From an uncultured Dorea sp. (GTDB lineage Bacteria; Bacillota; Clostridia; Lachnospirales; Lachnospiraceae): a stretch of DNA of 64,000 nucleotides. The notes beneath the pieces were generated by a model that made no database searches, was not told the DNA's origin, and worked only from the letters and a program-made list of their open reading frames with translations. Shown here in pieces: positions 34,633 through 44,452 of this stretch. Every line of letters begins with the position of its first letter. Position 1 is the stretch's first letter. The position numbers and the translations under genes were made by a program. The stretch covers positions 8,937 through 72,936 of the forward strand of contig UQRE01000007.1 of NCBI GenBank assembly GCA_900543415.1. Direction: 5' to 3'.

Positions 34633-36813
34633 CTATTTAAAACCAGAAATCGTAAACTCTCCCTCGGATACAACGATCGTCACCGCTCCTTCTTCCTGCG
34701 TAGAATATACAATAGCCCCCGCATCCTTCAATCGCTCCAACGTCTCCTTGTGAGGATGCCCGTAAAAATTATTTTTCCCGGCTGATATAAAAGCATATTG
34801 GGGAGCGGCTGTTTTCAAAAACTCTTCCGTTGTAGAATTTCCGGACCCGTGGTGAGCGGTCTTTAACACATCCCACACACATTCAGAATACTCTCTCTGC
34901 AAATGGTCGACGAGACGCTTCTCTCCCTTGCCTTCCACATCTCCGGTAAATAACATGTCAAAATCACCATATCGAAGAGCAAGCACTAACGAAGCACTGT
35001 TCCCGGTCTCTTCCATCTCTCCTTTTCCCGGCTGTATGCAGGTAAGAGACAGCTTCCCTTCCGTCAGACATTGGCCTTTTTCCATTGTAAAAACAGGAAT
35101 TCCTTCTTTTTCTGCCATCTCTGCCAGCTCCTTCAGTGCATCATCCCATACGGTCTGCGTCGGAAAAACAAGCCTCTTAATTGTTACCCCTGTCTTTTGC
35201 CTTTGCACCAGCTCCTTGATTCCGCTAATATGATCCTGGTCTCCATGAGAGACAAAGACATAATCAAGACTCCCGATTCCCTGAGATAAAAGATAGGGTT
35301 CTATCCGGTACTCTCCTACCTTCTTCACATCACTGCTCCCACCATCCATGAAATAGGTCTTCCCTTCCGGACCTCGTATCACAAGCCCGTCTCCCTGTCC
35401 CACGTCCAACATTGTAATTGTGATTTTATCTTTTACTTGTGCTGTAAATAATAAAATTGTCATCCCTGTACCCACAAGCAAAACCGAAAGAACGCCCCTC
35501 TTCTTTCTGCTTCGTTTCTCCCCTTTGTTTTCCTCCTTCTTTCTCAGCAATAAAACCGCTGCGAACAGAAAAACATAATAGAACAGGATCTTCCATATAT
35601 CCGGTTGCCCTGTGACCACCCTTGCAAAAGGAAGACGAAGCGCCGCTTCACAGCTATGTTCATACACCCGGAAAATCATTCGACAACACAAAAAGATTGC
35701 TTCTCCTGCATGTTCCCAAAACAGACTGATCATCGTCCCTATAAGCCCCGCTGCCATCAGTACCGACAACAGCGGAATTACAATCAGATTCAGGAAAACT
35801 CCATAAATCGGAACTTCATAAAACGAATACATCAAAATCGGGAGAAGGAAAAGATTCACACTGACACTCGCCCAAAGACTTTGTGCCGGTAAATTTTTGA
35901 ATATTGGAAGAATGAAAATAATTGCTATCAAAGCTCCAAATGAGAGCCAGAAGCCGCTATCATACAGAGAAAGCGGGCGCCACATACAAACGGTCACCGC
36001 AGCTGCCGCAAGCGCTGTCGGACTGTCATAATGTCTGCCTGAAAGATCTGCTCCTATGCGAAACAAAAACATCACCATTGCCCGAAATGCCGAAACCGTC
36101 ATCCCGATCATCAAAATATAAGCAGACAGAAATAATACGCCCGCAAGCCCTCCCACGGTATACGAGCCCGTGATTCTTCGCAGGAGATGATAGACTCCCA
36201 CACCAAGGAACGACAGATGAAGCCCCGAAACTGCAAACACGTGGGCAATCCCGTTTACCTGATACAGTTCCCTTATCTCCCGGTCCATCCCCTGTTTTTC
36301 TCCCAGGAGAATTGCCGCCAGAGCCCCGCCGTCTTCCTCTCCCGCCGCGTCAATAAGGATCCGTTTCCACTTCTGTCTCAGCTCATACAGTCCCTGTTTC
36401 AAGGGATTGCTTTCTCTATCCGTCACGCGCAGAGCTTCTGCCCACAGGAAGGCTCCTATCTTCTGTTTTTCATAATAAAATTTCTGATCAAAATTTCCCG
36501 GATTCCGCGCTTCCTCAAAAAGAGAAAGCTCTCCTTTGACGTTTACTTTATTTCCTATTTGAACCGGTTGTTTTGCATCATCATATACAAGGATTCTGGA
36601 TGGTTTTTTTGATAAAATAAGATATAGAATTTGATAAGATTCTCTGACTTCAATTTGATATACCTGACCGGTAATCTGAACTTCTTTTCCTGCCTGTTTT
36701 TTTATTTCAGGAGGCACAAGCTCTCGAAAGAGCTGACTGCCTCCTGCCGTCATTCCTATAGAAAAAATCAGAAATACCATCAGGCACACACTGCATAATG
36801 GTCTGTTTCTCAA
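34633..36813 (-). CDS. comEC: ComEC/Rec2 DNA channel protein
   Basis: 726 residues. An N-terminal OB-like domain (about 40-130) follows a signal-like helix. The Competence domain with about ten membrane helices includes GVNGIAHVFAVSGLHLSFLG-type sequence (EIRELYQVNGIAHVFAVSGLHLSFLG). The C-terminal metallo-beta-lactamase-like domain has LDVGQGDG, FMDGGSS, VSHGDQDHISG and TAHHGSGNS. ComEC moves single-stranded DNA through the membrane in natural transformation. It overlaps the GerMN lipoprotein gene by 4 bp and ends the comEA-led operon. Confidence 0.93.
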   Translation of the reverse strand: MRNRPLCSVCLMVFLIFSIGMTAGGSQLFRELVPPEIKKQAGKEVQITGQVYQIEVRESYQILYLILSKKPSRILVYDDAKQPVQIGNKVNVKGELSLFEEARNPGNFDQKFYYEKQKIGAFLWAEALRVTDRESNPLKQGLYELRQKWKRILIDAAGEEDGGALAAILLGEKQGMDREIRELYQVNGIAHVFAVSGLHLSFLGVGVYHLLRRITGSYTVGGLAGVLFLSAYILMIGMTVSAFRAMVMFLFRIGADLSGRHYDSPTALAAAAVTVCMWRPLSLYDSGFWLSFGALIAIIFILPIFKNLPAQSLWASVSVNLFLLPILMYSFYEVPIYGVFLNLIVIPLLSVLMAAGLIGTMISLFWEHAGEAIFLCCRMIFRVYEHSCEAALRLPFARVVTGQPDIWKILFYYVFLFAAVLLLRKKEENKGEKRSRKKRGVLSVLLVGTGMTILLFTAQVKDKITITMLDVGQGDGLVIRGPEGKTYFMDGGSSDVKKVGEYRIEPYLLSQGIGSLDYVFVSHGDQDHISGIKELVQRQKTGVTIKRLVFPTQTVWDDALKELAEMAEKEGIPVFTMEKGQCLTEGKLSLTCIQPGKGEMEETGNSASLVLALRYGDFDMLFTGDVEGKGEKRLVDHLQREYSECVWDVLKTAHHGSGNSTTEEFLKTAAPQYAFISAGKNNFYGHPHKETLERLKDAGAIVYSTQEEGAVTIVVSEGEFTISGFK

Positions 36814-37733
36814 TCTTTTTTCTCCACATAATCATAGTCTGCCGCAAAAGGCTGACTTAAATCTACACTGCTTTGATACGTAACCTTCGTCTCTCCGTTG
36901 ACCAGAATCTGAACCTGACCTGCTGCACAATTCTCTACGATTGAATTCACCAATGCATAAATGGTCACATACGGGTCAACTTTATAATCTGTATTCAAAA
37001 ACTCTTCATTAAAATTCACATAACAGATCCCGTCCTTCACTGACACGCTGCGCACTTCTGTATTCGGAGAAATCACTGGAAAGTTTCCGTCCTTTCCCGG
37101 ACCTTTCAGTATTTTTTCCACGATTACTTTTTCTCTCGACGTATTGCTGTTATACCGTACTTTCACCGTTTCCGAGCCAAGTCTGTCTCCCTTAGCGTTC
37201 GAAAAATAAAGCCGAAACTTTTCAACCTGATAAGAGTGAAGCGAAGATCCTGTATTTTCCACAAAGTCCTCGGCATTCATAGCTCCCAATTCACGACCGT
37301 GCTGATCCTTCAAAGGCTCATCTTCTATGAAAAACCTCACATCATCCACACCGTCGATCTGTGTCAACGTCTGCACGACTGCCGCCCGGAGCAACAATTC
37401 CCTCTCTCCGCTAAGCTTCTCATACCCACCGTCAAAGTACAATTTCACACACTCATCGGACAGCTCCCATTTTTCCAGCTTTGCCTCTTCTGCAAAAGCG
37501 CTTTGGCATTCCGTTGTATCCTCCACTCGGCGCATGGCTTTGAGTACATTTCGAACCTGTTCCTCTGCGGATGTTCCTTTCAATTGAATCTCTTCTTTTA
37601 CAAGCCCCGTCCCCTCTACATTGACATAGTAGATACCAGGTTTCTCTTGTGCCGGCTTCCTGTCTTTCCCGCAGGCTGTTAAAAAGAGGACGCACACAAG
37701 GAATAGGGCTATCATATCTCTACTCTTCTTCAT
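36810..37733 (-). CDS. GerMN-domain lipoprotein
   Basis: 307 residues. A lipoprotein signal with lipobox LTAC (MIALFLVCVLFLTACGKD) is followed by two GerMN domains (about 45-150 and 165-295), each with the pattern of LYF..AKGDRLGSETVKVRYNSNTSREKVIVEKIL and FNEEFL. GerMN domains occur in sporulation GerM and in LpqB; they are thought to bind peptidoglycan or protein partners. It sits directly after the histidine kinase gene (17-bp gap), the order seen for LpqB with MtrAB in Actinobacteria, so it may modulate the kinase (inference). Confidence 0.86.
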   Translation of the reverse strand: MKKSRDMIALFLVCVLFLTACGKDRKPAQEKPGIYYVNVEGTGLVKEEIQLKGTSAEEQVRNVLKAMRRVEDTTECQSAFAEEAKLEKWELSDECVKLYFDGGYEKLSGERELLLRAAVVQTLTQIDGVDDVRFFIEDEPLKDQHGRELGAMNAEDFVENTGSSLHSYQVEKFRLYFSNAKGDRLGSETVKVRYNSNTSREKVIVEKILKGPGKDGNFPVISPNTEVRSVSVKDGICYVNFNEEFLNTDYKVDPYVTIYALVNSIVENCAAGQVQILVNGETKVTYQSSVDLSQPFAADYDYVEKKD

Positions 37734-37750
37734 ATCATTCTTCCTTCTTT

Positions 37751-39154
37751 CTATGCCACATAGTTCAGTGGAATCCGCATAGTAAATGTTGTTCCTTCAC
37801 CCGGCTGACTGAACACTTTGATCGCGCCCCGATGCATTACAACTGCACTTCTTGCTATAGCAAGCCCAAGCCCTGTGCCACCGATTTCTCTGGAGTGAGA
37901 TTTATCCACGCGATAAAAACGTTCAAAAATATGTTCCACTTCATCCTCTGCAATTCCGATTCCTGAATCCGCCACTTCGATATAGAAAAATTTGTGGTCT
38001 GCATTCAAAGATACATGCACCCAGCCATTTTCCTTATTGTATTTAATCGCATTTTCCACGAGATTACTAAGCGCCAGCGAAAATTTTGTTTCATCTACCT
38101 CTGCTGTCACCGGACGGAAGCTCTCATAGACGACCTCAATATTATTGACTGCTGCGATTGGACGCAGACGTTTTAAAATCTTCTCCACAAGCTCATTCAT
38201 ATTCTCCGACCGGATATTCATGGTGTTCGCTGTCTTGTCCATTTTCACAAGCGATAACAAATCATTAATGATCTTATCTTCCCTTTCTATTTCCTCGGAC
38301 AGATCTTCCATAAATTCCTTATATAATTCCACCGGCACGTCATCCTGTAAAAGAAGTGAATCCGCCAAAACCTTCATAGATGTGATCGGAGTTTTTAATT
38401 CATGCGACACATTTGATACAAATTCCTGTCTGGAATCATCCAGTATTTTCAGTCTTCCGAGCATTTTGTTAAAGGCTTCCGATAAAAGCTTCGTCTCTGT
38501 ATAGCTGTTTTCATGAAGGTAATCGGCATTATACCCTTCCGTCACAGCAGCTATCGAATGAGTAATTCGTCCAAATGGCTTCACCATTACAAATCCAAGA
38601 AACAACGCTGTGATTATCGTCACAAGACCCATTGCCATTCCCAGAATGTCCGCTTTGTTCTCCAGAATCTGCCGGCCTTCTACGATGGGATCTGTGGAAA
38701 TGCTTACAAGGATCACTCCGGATACCTCATCGGAATCCATTGCCATAATCGGTGATGCCACCTCAATATAGCGATTTTCGGCATCATAACGACTGGTGCT
38801 GTTCCCATTTTTGCACCGAATCACATCTTCCGACACGATTGTCTTTCCTTTATCCATATCATATGTATCTTCTACAATGCGGTATTCACTGTCGATGACC
38901 ATTACCCGTCCGCTGTAGATATTGGAGAATTGGGTAAGTTCGCCCTTGATTACTTCAGATGTAATCCCGTCTGAATAGTCTAATGTTCTCAGCTGATTAC
39001 AAAGAATAGTGCACTGATTCTGTATCTCTGCCGTCTGCACTTCCACGGCTCTTTTTTCATAACTATTAAGAATCACCGCTCTCATCAATGCGCCCGAACA
39101 AAATTCTACGACAATGACAAGAAGCGCGATCCGAAAACGGAGACTCTTTAACAT
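37751..39154 (-). CDS. Sensor histidine kinase with HAMP domain
   Basis: 467 residues from the ATG at 39154; upstream in-frame starts would lie inside the response-regulator gene. TM1 (about 9-28), an extracytoplasmic sensor loop of about 140 residues, TM2 (about 170-191), HAMP, then the dimerisation helix with H251 in SNVSHELKTPITS and an ATPase domain with NAIKYNKENG, DSGIGIAEDEVEHIFERFYR and GGTGLGLAIARS. It phosphorylates the adjacent OmpR-type regulator. It resembles the WalK/PhoR group in layout but has no PAS domain visible. Its signal is unknown. Confidence 0.9.
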   Translation of the reverse strand: MLKSLRFRIALLVIVVEFCSGALMRAVILNSYEKRAVEVQTAEIQNQCTILCNQLRTLDYSDGITSEVIKGELTQFSNIYSGRVMVIDSEYRIVEDTYDMDKGKTIVSEDVIRCKNGNSTSRYDAENRYIEVASPIMAMDSDEVSGVILVSISTDPIVEGRQILENKADILGMAMGLVTIITALFLGFVMVKPFGRITHSIAAVTEGYNADYLHENSYTETKLLSEAFNKMLGRLKILDDSRQEFVSNVSHELKTPITSMKVLADSLLLQDDVPVELYKEFMEDLSEEIEREDKIINDLLSLVKMDKTANTMNIRSENMNELVEKILKRLRPIAAVNNIEVVYESFRPVTAEVDETKFSLALSNLVENAIKYNKENGWVHVSLNADHKFFYIEVADSGIGIAEDEVEHIFERFYRVDKSHSREIGGTGLGLAIARSAVVMHRGAIKVFSQPGEGTTFTMRIPLNYVA

Positions 39155-39173
39155 ATCTGCTTTGATATACTTA

Positions 39174-39866
39174 CTAACCTTTGAAATAATAACCCACTCC
39201 CCACTTCGTGTATACATACTTCGGATCACTTGGATTGGTTTCAATCTTTTCACGAAGTCTTCGAATATGTACATCCACGGTTCTGGCATCTCCCGGATAC
39301 TCGTATCCCCATACAATATTCAGAAGATTCTCTCTGCTGTATACTTTTCCCGGATTCATGGCAAGAAGCTCCAAAAGATCGAACTCCTTAGCTGTGAGAT
39401 TCACTTCTTTTCCGCTGATCACTACCCGTCTGCTCTCACAGTCAATTCTCATATCACCTTTTGTCACTACTTTATCGTTCGTTTCTTCCTGACTCTTTCT
39501 GCCCATTCGTCTCATGATCGCTTTGATTCTTGCCTTCACCTCAAGAATGTTAAATGGTTTGGTAATATAGTCGTCTGCGCCGTATTCCAGTCCGAGGATC
39601 TTATCCATATCATCCCCTTTTGCTGTCAGCATAATAACCGGCACATCGGAAAACTCCCGAATCTGCTGACACACTTGAAAGCCGTCGCATTTTGGAAGCA
39701 TCACATCCAGCAGGATCATATCGTAAGAATTCTCTCTGGCAAGCTTCAGCGCTTCCTCCCCATCATAAGCACAGTCCACTTTCATGCCGTCCTGTTCCAG
39801 ACTGAACCGGATTCCTTTCACGATCAACTTTTCATCATCAACAACCAATACCCTTTTTCCTTCCAT
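39174..39866 (-). CDS. OmpR/PhoB-type response regulator
   Basis: 230 residues. The receiver domain has the acidic pocket VVDDEKL, phospho-acceptor in MILLDVMLPKCDG, and VIMLTAKGDDMDKILGLEYGADDYITKPF. The winged-helix output domain has VNLTAKEFDLLELLAMNPGKVYSRENLLNIVWGYEYPGDARTVDVHIRRLREKIE. Together with the downstream kinase it forms a WalR/PhoB-like two-component system. It lies between comEA (12-bp gap) and the kinase (19-bp gap). Confidence 0.92.
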   Translation of the reverse strand: MEGKRVLVVDDEKLIVKGIRFSLEQDGMKVDCAYDGEEALKLARENSYDMILLDVMLPKCDGFQVCQQIREFSDVPVIMLTAKGDDMDKILGLEYGADDYITKPFNILEVKARIKAIMRRMGRKSQEETNDKVVTKGDMRIDCESRRVVISGKEVNLTAKEFDLLELLAMNPGKVYSRENLLNIVWGYEYPGDARTVDVHIRRLREKIETNPSDPKYVYTKWGVGYYFKG

Positions 39867-39878
39867 ACTGCGACCCCC

Positions 39879-40484
39879 TCATGAAACTTTAATCTGATCT
39901 TTGATCTTGTCAAATATACCGTCTTTGATTCCTTCTACTTCTTTTAATTCTTCTGCCGAACGGAATCCACCCCGCTTCTTGCGGTACTCAAGAATGGCAT
40001 CTGCTCTTGACTCGCCGATGCCGCTTAACGTCATCAATTCTTCTTTCGACGCCTTATTAAGATCTACTCTTGCGTCCTCCTGCTCTCCCTCCGGCAAAGG
40101 GACAGCCGACGCCTGTACTTCTTCTCTGGACGGGACATATATTTTCTGACCGTCCTTTAAGCTCTCTGCCTGATTCAAATAAGTATCTGCTGCAGTCTCT
40201 GTCATACCTCCCGCAGCCTGCACCGCCTCATAGAGACGGCTTGTGTTCTTCAGTTCGTAAACTCCCGGCTCAACGACCTGCCCGCATACATACACGCAGA
40301 TTTTCCCGCCTTCCGCTTCACCCTCTTCATTTTGCTTTTCCTTTTGCTCTTTTTTCGGTTCTTTCGAATCTTCCTCTATCGTCTGAACCTCGGCAAGCGT
40401 TTCCCGCTCTTCCTTCTTAGAACACCCATAACAAAGAGTGAAACAAAACATTATGATACACAATTTTATCCATTTTCCTCGCAT
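39879..40484 (-). CDS. comEA: ComEA-like DNA receptor, predicted lipoprotein
   Basis: 201 residues. A lipoprotein signal with lipobox CYGC (WIKLCIIMFCFTLCYGCSKKEE) replaces the usual single membrane helix. A Glu/Lys-rich spacer leads to an SLBB domain (GKICVYVCGQVVEPGVYELKNTSRLYEAVQAAGG) and tandem helix-hairpin-helix motifs (DLNKASKEELMTLSGIGESRADAILEYRKKRGGF ... LKEVEGIKDGIFDKIKD). ComEA binds incoming double-stranded DNA outside the membrane. It is the first gene of the run ending in comEC, with the two-component genes between. Confidence 0.9.
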   Translation of the reverse strand: MRGKWIKLCIIMFCFTLCYGCSKKEERETLAEVQTIEEDSKEPKKEQKEKQNEEGEAEGGKICVYVCGQVVEPGVYELKNTSRLYEAVQAAGGMTETAADTYLNQAESLKDGQKIYVPSREEVQASAVPLPEGEQEDARVDLNKASKEELMTLSGIGESRADAILEYRKKRGGFRSAEELKEVEGIKDGIFDKIKDQIKVS

Positions 40485-40550
40485 AAATCTTCTCCTTTAC
40501 AGCTGTCGAGACTGTAAATACCCCTCTTTATGCAAGCTATATTTATTCTA

Positions 40551-40982
40551 CTATTTCCATTGAAAAATTGCAACTCCAATCAGGGCAATCACCATCCCAA
40601 TTACTTTTCTCCATTCCAGCGCTGCTTTCTCTACCCCAAACAGACCGAACAATTCAATCAGATATGCGATAATAAGCTGAGAAAACACGATCAGAAGCGC
40701 TGCCTTTGCAGGACCTAACTGTTCCATGCTTTTAATGACCGTCCACGTGATTCCAGCTCCGATCACACCGCCTAAAAGAAGGTATTTTGGCTCTACTTTG
40801 GCAATTGCCGATACAGAATCTCTCCCTGTCACAAGCCATGCTCCTGCACATACCAAAAAAGCAGTAAGCTGCACCCATCCATTACTCACCCACATTCCGG
40901 CAGTTTTGGTCACCTGTGTATTAAATACCCCCTGTACACTCATCAGCGCTCCTGAAAGGATCGCAATCAAAAAACCAATCAT
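40551..40982 (-). CDS. DMT-type membrane protein, YdcZ/DUF606 family
   Basis: 143 residues with five membrane helices. It begins MIGFLIAILSGALMSVQGVFNTQVTKTAGMWVSNGWVQLTAFLVC and ends VIALIGVAIFQWK. DUF606 proteins are half-size members of the drug/metabolite superfamily, often working as pairs. Only one copy is here. It follows argD by 56 bp; transport of an arginine-related compound is possible but unproven. Confidence 0.82.
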   Translation of the reverse strand: MIGFLIAILSGALMSVQGVFNTQVTKTAGMWVSNGWVQLTAFLVCAGAWLVTGRDSVSAIAKVEPKYLLLGGVIGAGITWTVIKSMEQLGPAKAALLIVFSQLIIAYLIELFGLFGVEKAALEWRKVIGMVIALIGVAIFQWK

Positions 40983-41038
40983 CGTAATCTATACCTCCAC
41001 ATTTTTACTATCAGTATATCCAGATGACTGGTTTTTCA

Positions 41039-42214
41039 TTATAAGACTTTTCTCAATTTTTCAATCATTTCATCTACATGCTCTTTTTCGATCACCAGAG
41101 GCGGCACCAGACGGATCACGTCGCTTCGGGCACTGATGATAAGAAGCCCTTCTTCCATTGCCTTTTTCACCACTTCTCCCACCGGTCCACTTAGCTTGAT
41201 TCCCCGGATAAGTCCCAGACCTCTTTGTTCTACCACACAGTCATAGTCTTCCACCAGCTTTTTCAGCTGTTCCTCCATGTAGTCACCAACTTCTTTTACG
41301 TGCGCTGCCAGCTTCTGCTTTTCATAGATTTCCAGCGTTTTGGCAACCGCCGCACAGGCAAGTGGATTTCCTCCATATGTCGTTCCGTGATCTCCCGGCT
41401 TCAAAGATGCTTCCGCCACAGCTTTGGTCATGGCAAATGCGCCAACCGGTACTCCGCTTCCAATTGCCTTTGCCATCGTCATAATATCCGGTTTTGTTCC
41501 ATATAGCTGCCATGCAAACATTTCTCCCGTCCTTGCCATGCCGCACTGGATCTCATCACAGATCATCAAAATACCTTCTTCATCACAAAGCTTGCGGATT
41601 CCGGTCATAAATTCTTTTGTTGCGGTATTGATTCCGCCTTCTCCCTGAACAGGCTCCACAATGATTCCACAGGTTTTTTCATTTACGAGCTTCTTCACAC
41701 TTTCCAGATTGTTAAATTCAGCAAAGGATATGCCCGGAATCAACGGTTCGAACGGCTCTCTGTAAGCCGGATGCTCTGTTACCGACAACGCTCCCATTGT
41801 TCTTCCATGAAAAGAATCTTTCATTGCAATGAATTCAAACCGTCCACTCTTTTTCTGCCATGCGTATTTTCTCGCTGCCTTTAAAGCACCTTCGTTTGCC
41901 TCTGCCCCGCTGTTCGTGAAAAATATCCGGTCCATCCCGCTTGCTCTGCGAAGCGCCTCTGCCGCCTTCCCGCAAGTGGTATTGTAATATAGGTTCGAAG
42001 AGTGAAGCAGGTTGTCAATTTGTTCCTTCAACGCATTTTTTAGCTCTACATTCCCATAGCCGAGACCTGACACTGCAATTCCCGCCATAAAATCCAGATA
42101 TTTCTTTCCGTCTGTATCGTATAAATACACACCGTCTCCCCGGTCTAAGGTAATCGGGAAACGATTATAAGTATGAAGGAGATTTTCCTCCGTCATTTTC
42201 ATATATTCATTCAT
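41039..42214 (-). CDS. argD: Acetylornithine aminotransferase
   Basis: 391 residues from the ATG at 42214 (MNEYMKMTEENLLHTYNRFPITLDRGDGVYLYD), preceded by GAGAGGA and one base after the argB stop. Class III aminotransferase features are FFTNSGAEANEGALKAARKYA, ICDEIQCGMARTGEMFAWQ and the PLP lysine in TMAKAIGSGVPVGAF. It converts N-acetylglutamate semialdehyde to N-acetylornithine. It is the fifth gene of the arginine operon. Confidence 0.94.
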   Translation of the reverse strand: MNEYMKMTEENLLHTYNRFPITLDRGDGVYLYDTDGKKYLDFMAGIAVSGLGYGNVELKNALKEQIDNLLHSSNLYYNTTCGKAAEALRRASGMDRIFFTNSGAEANEGALKAARKYAWQKKSGRFEFIAMKDSFHGRTMGALSVTEHPAYREPFEPLIPGISFAEFNNLESVKKLVNEKTCGIIVEPVQGEGGINTATKEFMTGIRKLCDEEGILMICDEIQCGMARTGEMFAWQLYGTKPDIMTMAKAIGSGVPVGAFAMTKAVAEASLKPGDHGTTYGGNPLACAAVAKTLEIYEKQKLAAHVKEVGDYMEEQLKKLVEDYDCVVEQRGLGLIRGIKLSGPVGEVVKKAMEEGLLIISARSDVIRLVPPLVIEKEHVDEMIEKLRKVL

Positions 42215-42215
42215 G

Positions 42216-43118
42216 CTATTCCTCTCCTCGATAATAAGTCGGCTCACCATCATTTAAAATCGCAGTACCGATTCCTTTATTTGTAAATATTTCAAGCAAC
42301 AGGCAATGCGGAATCCTTCCGTCTAAAATGTGGACTCTTGATACGCCATGCTCGATAGCCTCCACGCAATTATAAAGTTTCGGAAGCATACCTCCGCCAA
42401 TATATCCTTCATCCATAAGCGCTCTTGCCTCTGACACCTTCAATTCTGAAATCAAAGTTTCCGGATCTTTTGGGTCTTTATATACTCCTTCAATATCTGT
42501 CAAAAATGCAAGCTTTTCCGCTCTCATTGCCCGGGCAATCGCACAGGCAGCATCATCTGCATTAATATTGTAAGTATTGTAGTCATCATCCAGCCCGATC
42601 GGCGCAATAACCGGAAGAAAATCTTTTTCAAGAAGATCATATAAGATACGCGCATTGACATCTTTGACATCTCCGACATATCCGATATCTTCTCCGTCGG
42701 CAAATTTCTTTTTCACAGACAGAAGCTTTCCATCCTTGCCACTTAAGCCAATGGCGCGCACCCCAAGGCTTTCTACGAGCTGTACAAGGTTTTTATTCAC
42801 TTTACCAAGCACCATCTCCGCCAGCTCCATCGTCTCTTCATCCGTCACACGCAGTCCGTTTACAAATTTGGGCTTCATGCCTACTTTGCTCACCCATTTG
42901 CTGATTTCTTTTCCTCCGCCGTGTACAATGATCGGCTTAAAACCTACCAGCTTAAGCAATGTCACATCCTGAATCACATGTTCCTTCAAAGTGTCGTCTA
43001 CCATTGCGCTTCCGCCGTACTTTACTACGATCACTTTCCGGTTAAAACGCTGGATATAAGGGAGCGCCTCGATCAACACCTCCGCCTTGTCCAAATATTT
43101 CTGCATCTGTTTATCCAT
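42216..43118 (-). CDS. argB: Acetylglutamate kinase
   Basis: 300 residues, amino-acid-kinase fold: VIVVKYGGSAMVDD near the start, IIVHGGGKEISKWVSKVGMKPKFVNGLRVTDEETMELAEMVL, and NINADDAACAIARAMRAEKLAFLTDIEGVYKD. It phosphorylates N-acetylglutamate. The N-terminal extension (about 25 residues, MDKQMQKYLDKAEVLIEALPYIQRF) is the type found in arginine-inhibited hexameric kinases, suggesting feedback control. Confidence 0.95.
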   Translation of the reverse strand: MDKQMQKYLDKAEVLIEALPYIQRFNRKVIVVKYGGSAMVDDTLKEHVIQDVTLLKLVGFKPIIVHGGGKEISKWVSKVGMKPKFVNGLRVTDEETMELAEMVLGKVNKNLVQLVESLGVRAIGLSGKDGKLLSVKKKFADGEDIGYVGDVKDVNARILYDLLEKDFLPVIAPIGLDDDYNTYNINADDAACAIARAMRAEKLAFLTDIEGVYKDPKDPETLISELKVSEARALMDEGYIGGGMLPKLYNCVEAIEHGVSRVHILDGRIPHCLLLEIFTNKGIGTAILNDGEPTYYRGEE

Positions 43119-43183
43119 CTATATCGCCGCCTTTTTGTGAATTTTCGTCATTTTTTTATATCCTTTTATATTTTTTTATTTCT

Positions 43184-44407
43184 TTAGCTTCTGTAATCCG
43201 CATTGATTTCTATATATCCATGAGTCAGATCACATCCCCATGCCGTCGCTGTTTTTTCACCCATTTTCACATCTGCAATGGCAGTCACTTCCGCTTCTGA
43301 CAAAATCTTCGTTGCTTCTGCTTCACTGTAATCTATCGCTGTTCCATTTTCAACGATTTGAATCTTGCCTGCCTTGCTCTCAAAGAAGAGATCGACCTTC
43401 TCCGGATCAAACTGTGCACCTGAATAACCCATTGCACACAGAATTCTTCCCCAGTTCGCATCGTGTCCTGCAATCGCTGTCTTGGTAAGATTGGAACACA
43501 CAATCGCTTTCGCCAGTGTCTTTGCCTGTTCTTCGCTTGCACATCCTACCGCTTTCACTTCAAAAAGAGCAGTCGCACCCTCTCCGTCACCTGCGATTTT
43601 TTTTGCAAGATACTCATTGATCTCATGAAGCGCCTCGACAAATTTGTTATAATCCTCACTTCCATATATAATTTCCTCATTTTCCGCAAGACCATTCGCC
43701 AGAAGGAGAACGGTGTCGTTGGTGGATGTATCACCGTCTACGGAAATCATATTGTACGTATTCTGCACATCCTCGCTCAAAGCCTTTTGCAGTGTTTCCT
43801 TTGAAATAACGGCATCCGTCGTAATAAACGCAAGCATCGTACACATATTAGGATGGATCATGCCGGAGCCTTTTGCCATTCCTCCTATGGTGACTGTCTT
43901 ACCGCCCGCTTCAATCTCTATCGCAAGCTCTTTTTCACATGTATCGGTTGTCATAATTGCCTTTGCCGCTTCATTTCCGCTTTCTATAGAATCATTTTTC
44001 TTTCCTGCAAGCACTTCTACTCCGGCAATCAGCTTATCCATCGGCATCTGCTTTCCAATCACTCCTGTAGAGCCAAGAAGCACTCCGTCTTTCGATATCC
44101 CGAGCATTTCTGCTGCCGCTTTTGCCGTATCTTCACAGTAACCAAAGCCTTCTGCTCCGGTACATGCATTTGCAATGCCGGAATTTACAATTACTGCCTG
44201 CACACCGGCACCTGACGCAACAACTTGCTGATCCCATTTTACAGGAGCTGCTTTTACCACATTGGTCGTAAATGTTCCTGCTGCCACACAAGGCACCGTG
44301 CTGTAGATCATTGCCATATCTGTGCGATCCTTATATTTGATTCCTGCTGCCGTTGCTGCTGCCTCATATCCTTTTGCTGCGGTTACTCCACCTTTTATCT
44401 TCTTCAT
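43184..44407 (-). CDS. argJ: Bifunctional ornithine acetyltransferase/N-acetylglutamate synthase
   Basis: 407 residues. The autocleavage region has the catalytic threonine in KGSGMIHPNMCTMLAFITTDA, where the Thr of CTMLAF becomes the N-terminus of the beta chain. The start is VTAAKGYEAAATAAGIKYKDRTDMAMIYS. It moves acetyl from acetylornithine to glutamate, closing the acetyl cycle, and may also use acetyl-CoA. A GNAT gene immediately upstream could share the first acetylation. Confidence 0.95.
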   Translation of the reverse strand: MKKIKGGVTAAKGYEAAATAAGIKYKDRTDMAMIYSTVPCVAAGTFTTNVVKAAPVKWDQQVVASGAGVQAVIVNSGIANACTGAEGFGYCEDTAKAAAEMLGISKDGVLLGSTGVIGKQMPMDKLIAGVEVLAGKKNDSIESGNEAAKAIMTTDTCEKELAIEIEAGGKTVTIGGMAKGSGMIHPNMCTMLAFITTDAVISKETLQKALSEDVQNTYNMISVDGDTSTNDTVLLLANGLAENEEIIYGSEDYNKFVEALHEINEYLAKKIAGDGEGATALFEVKAVGCASEEQAKTLAKAIVCSNLTKTAIAGHDANWGRILCAMGYSGAQFDPEKVDLFFESKAGKIQIVENGTAIDYSEAEATKILSEAEVTAIADVKMGEKTATAWGCDLTHGYIEINADYRS

Positions 44408-44452
44408 ATTCCATCCATCCTTTCTTCTTTCTCATTTCTATCTACTGTTTTC

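Noticed and set aside
39114..39884. Plus-strand 256-codon ORF opposite the response regulator
   Set aside because: Antisense shadow of a clear OmpR-type regulator.
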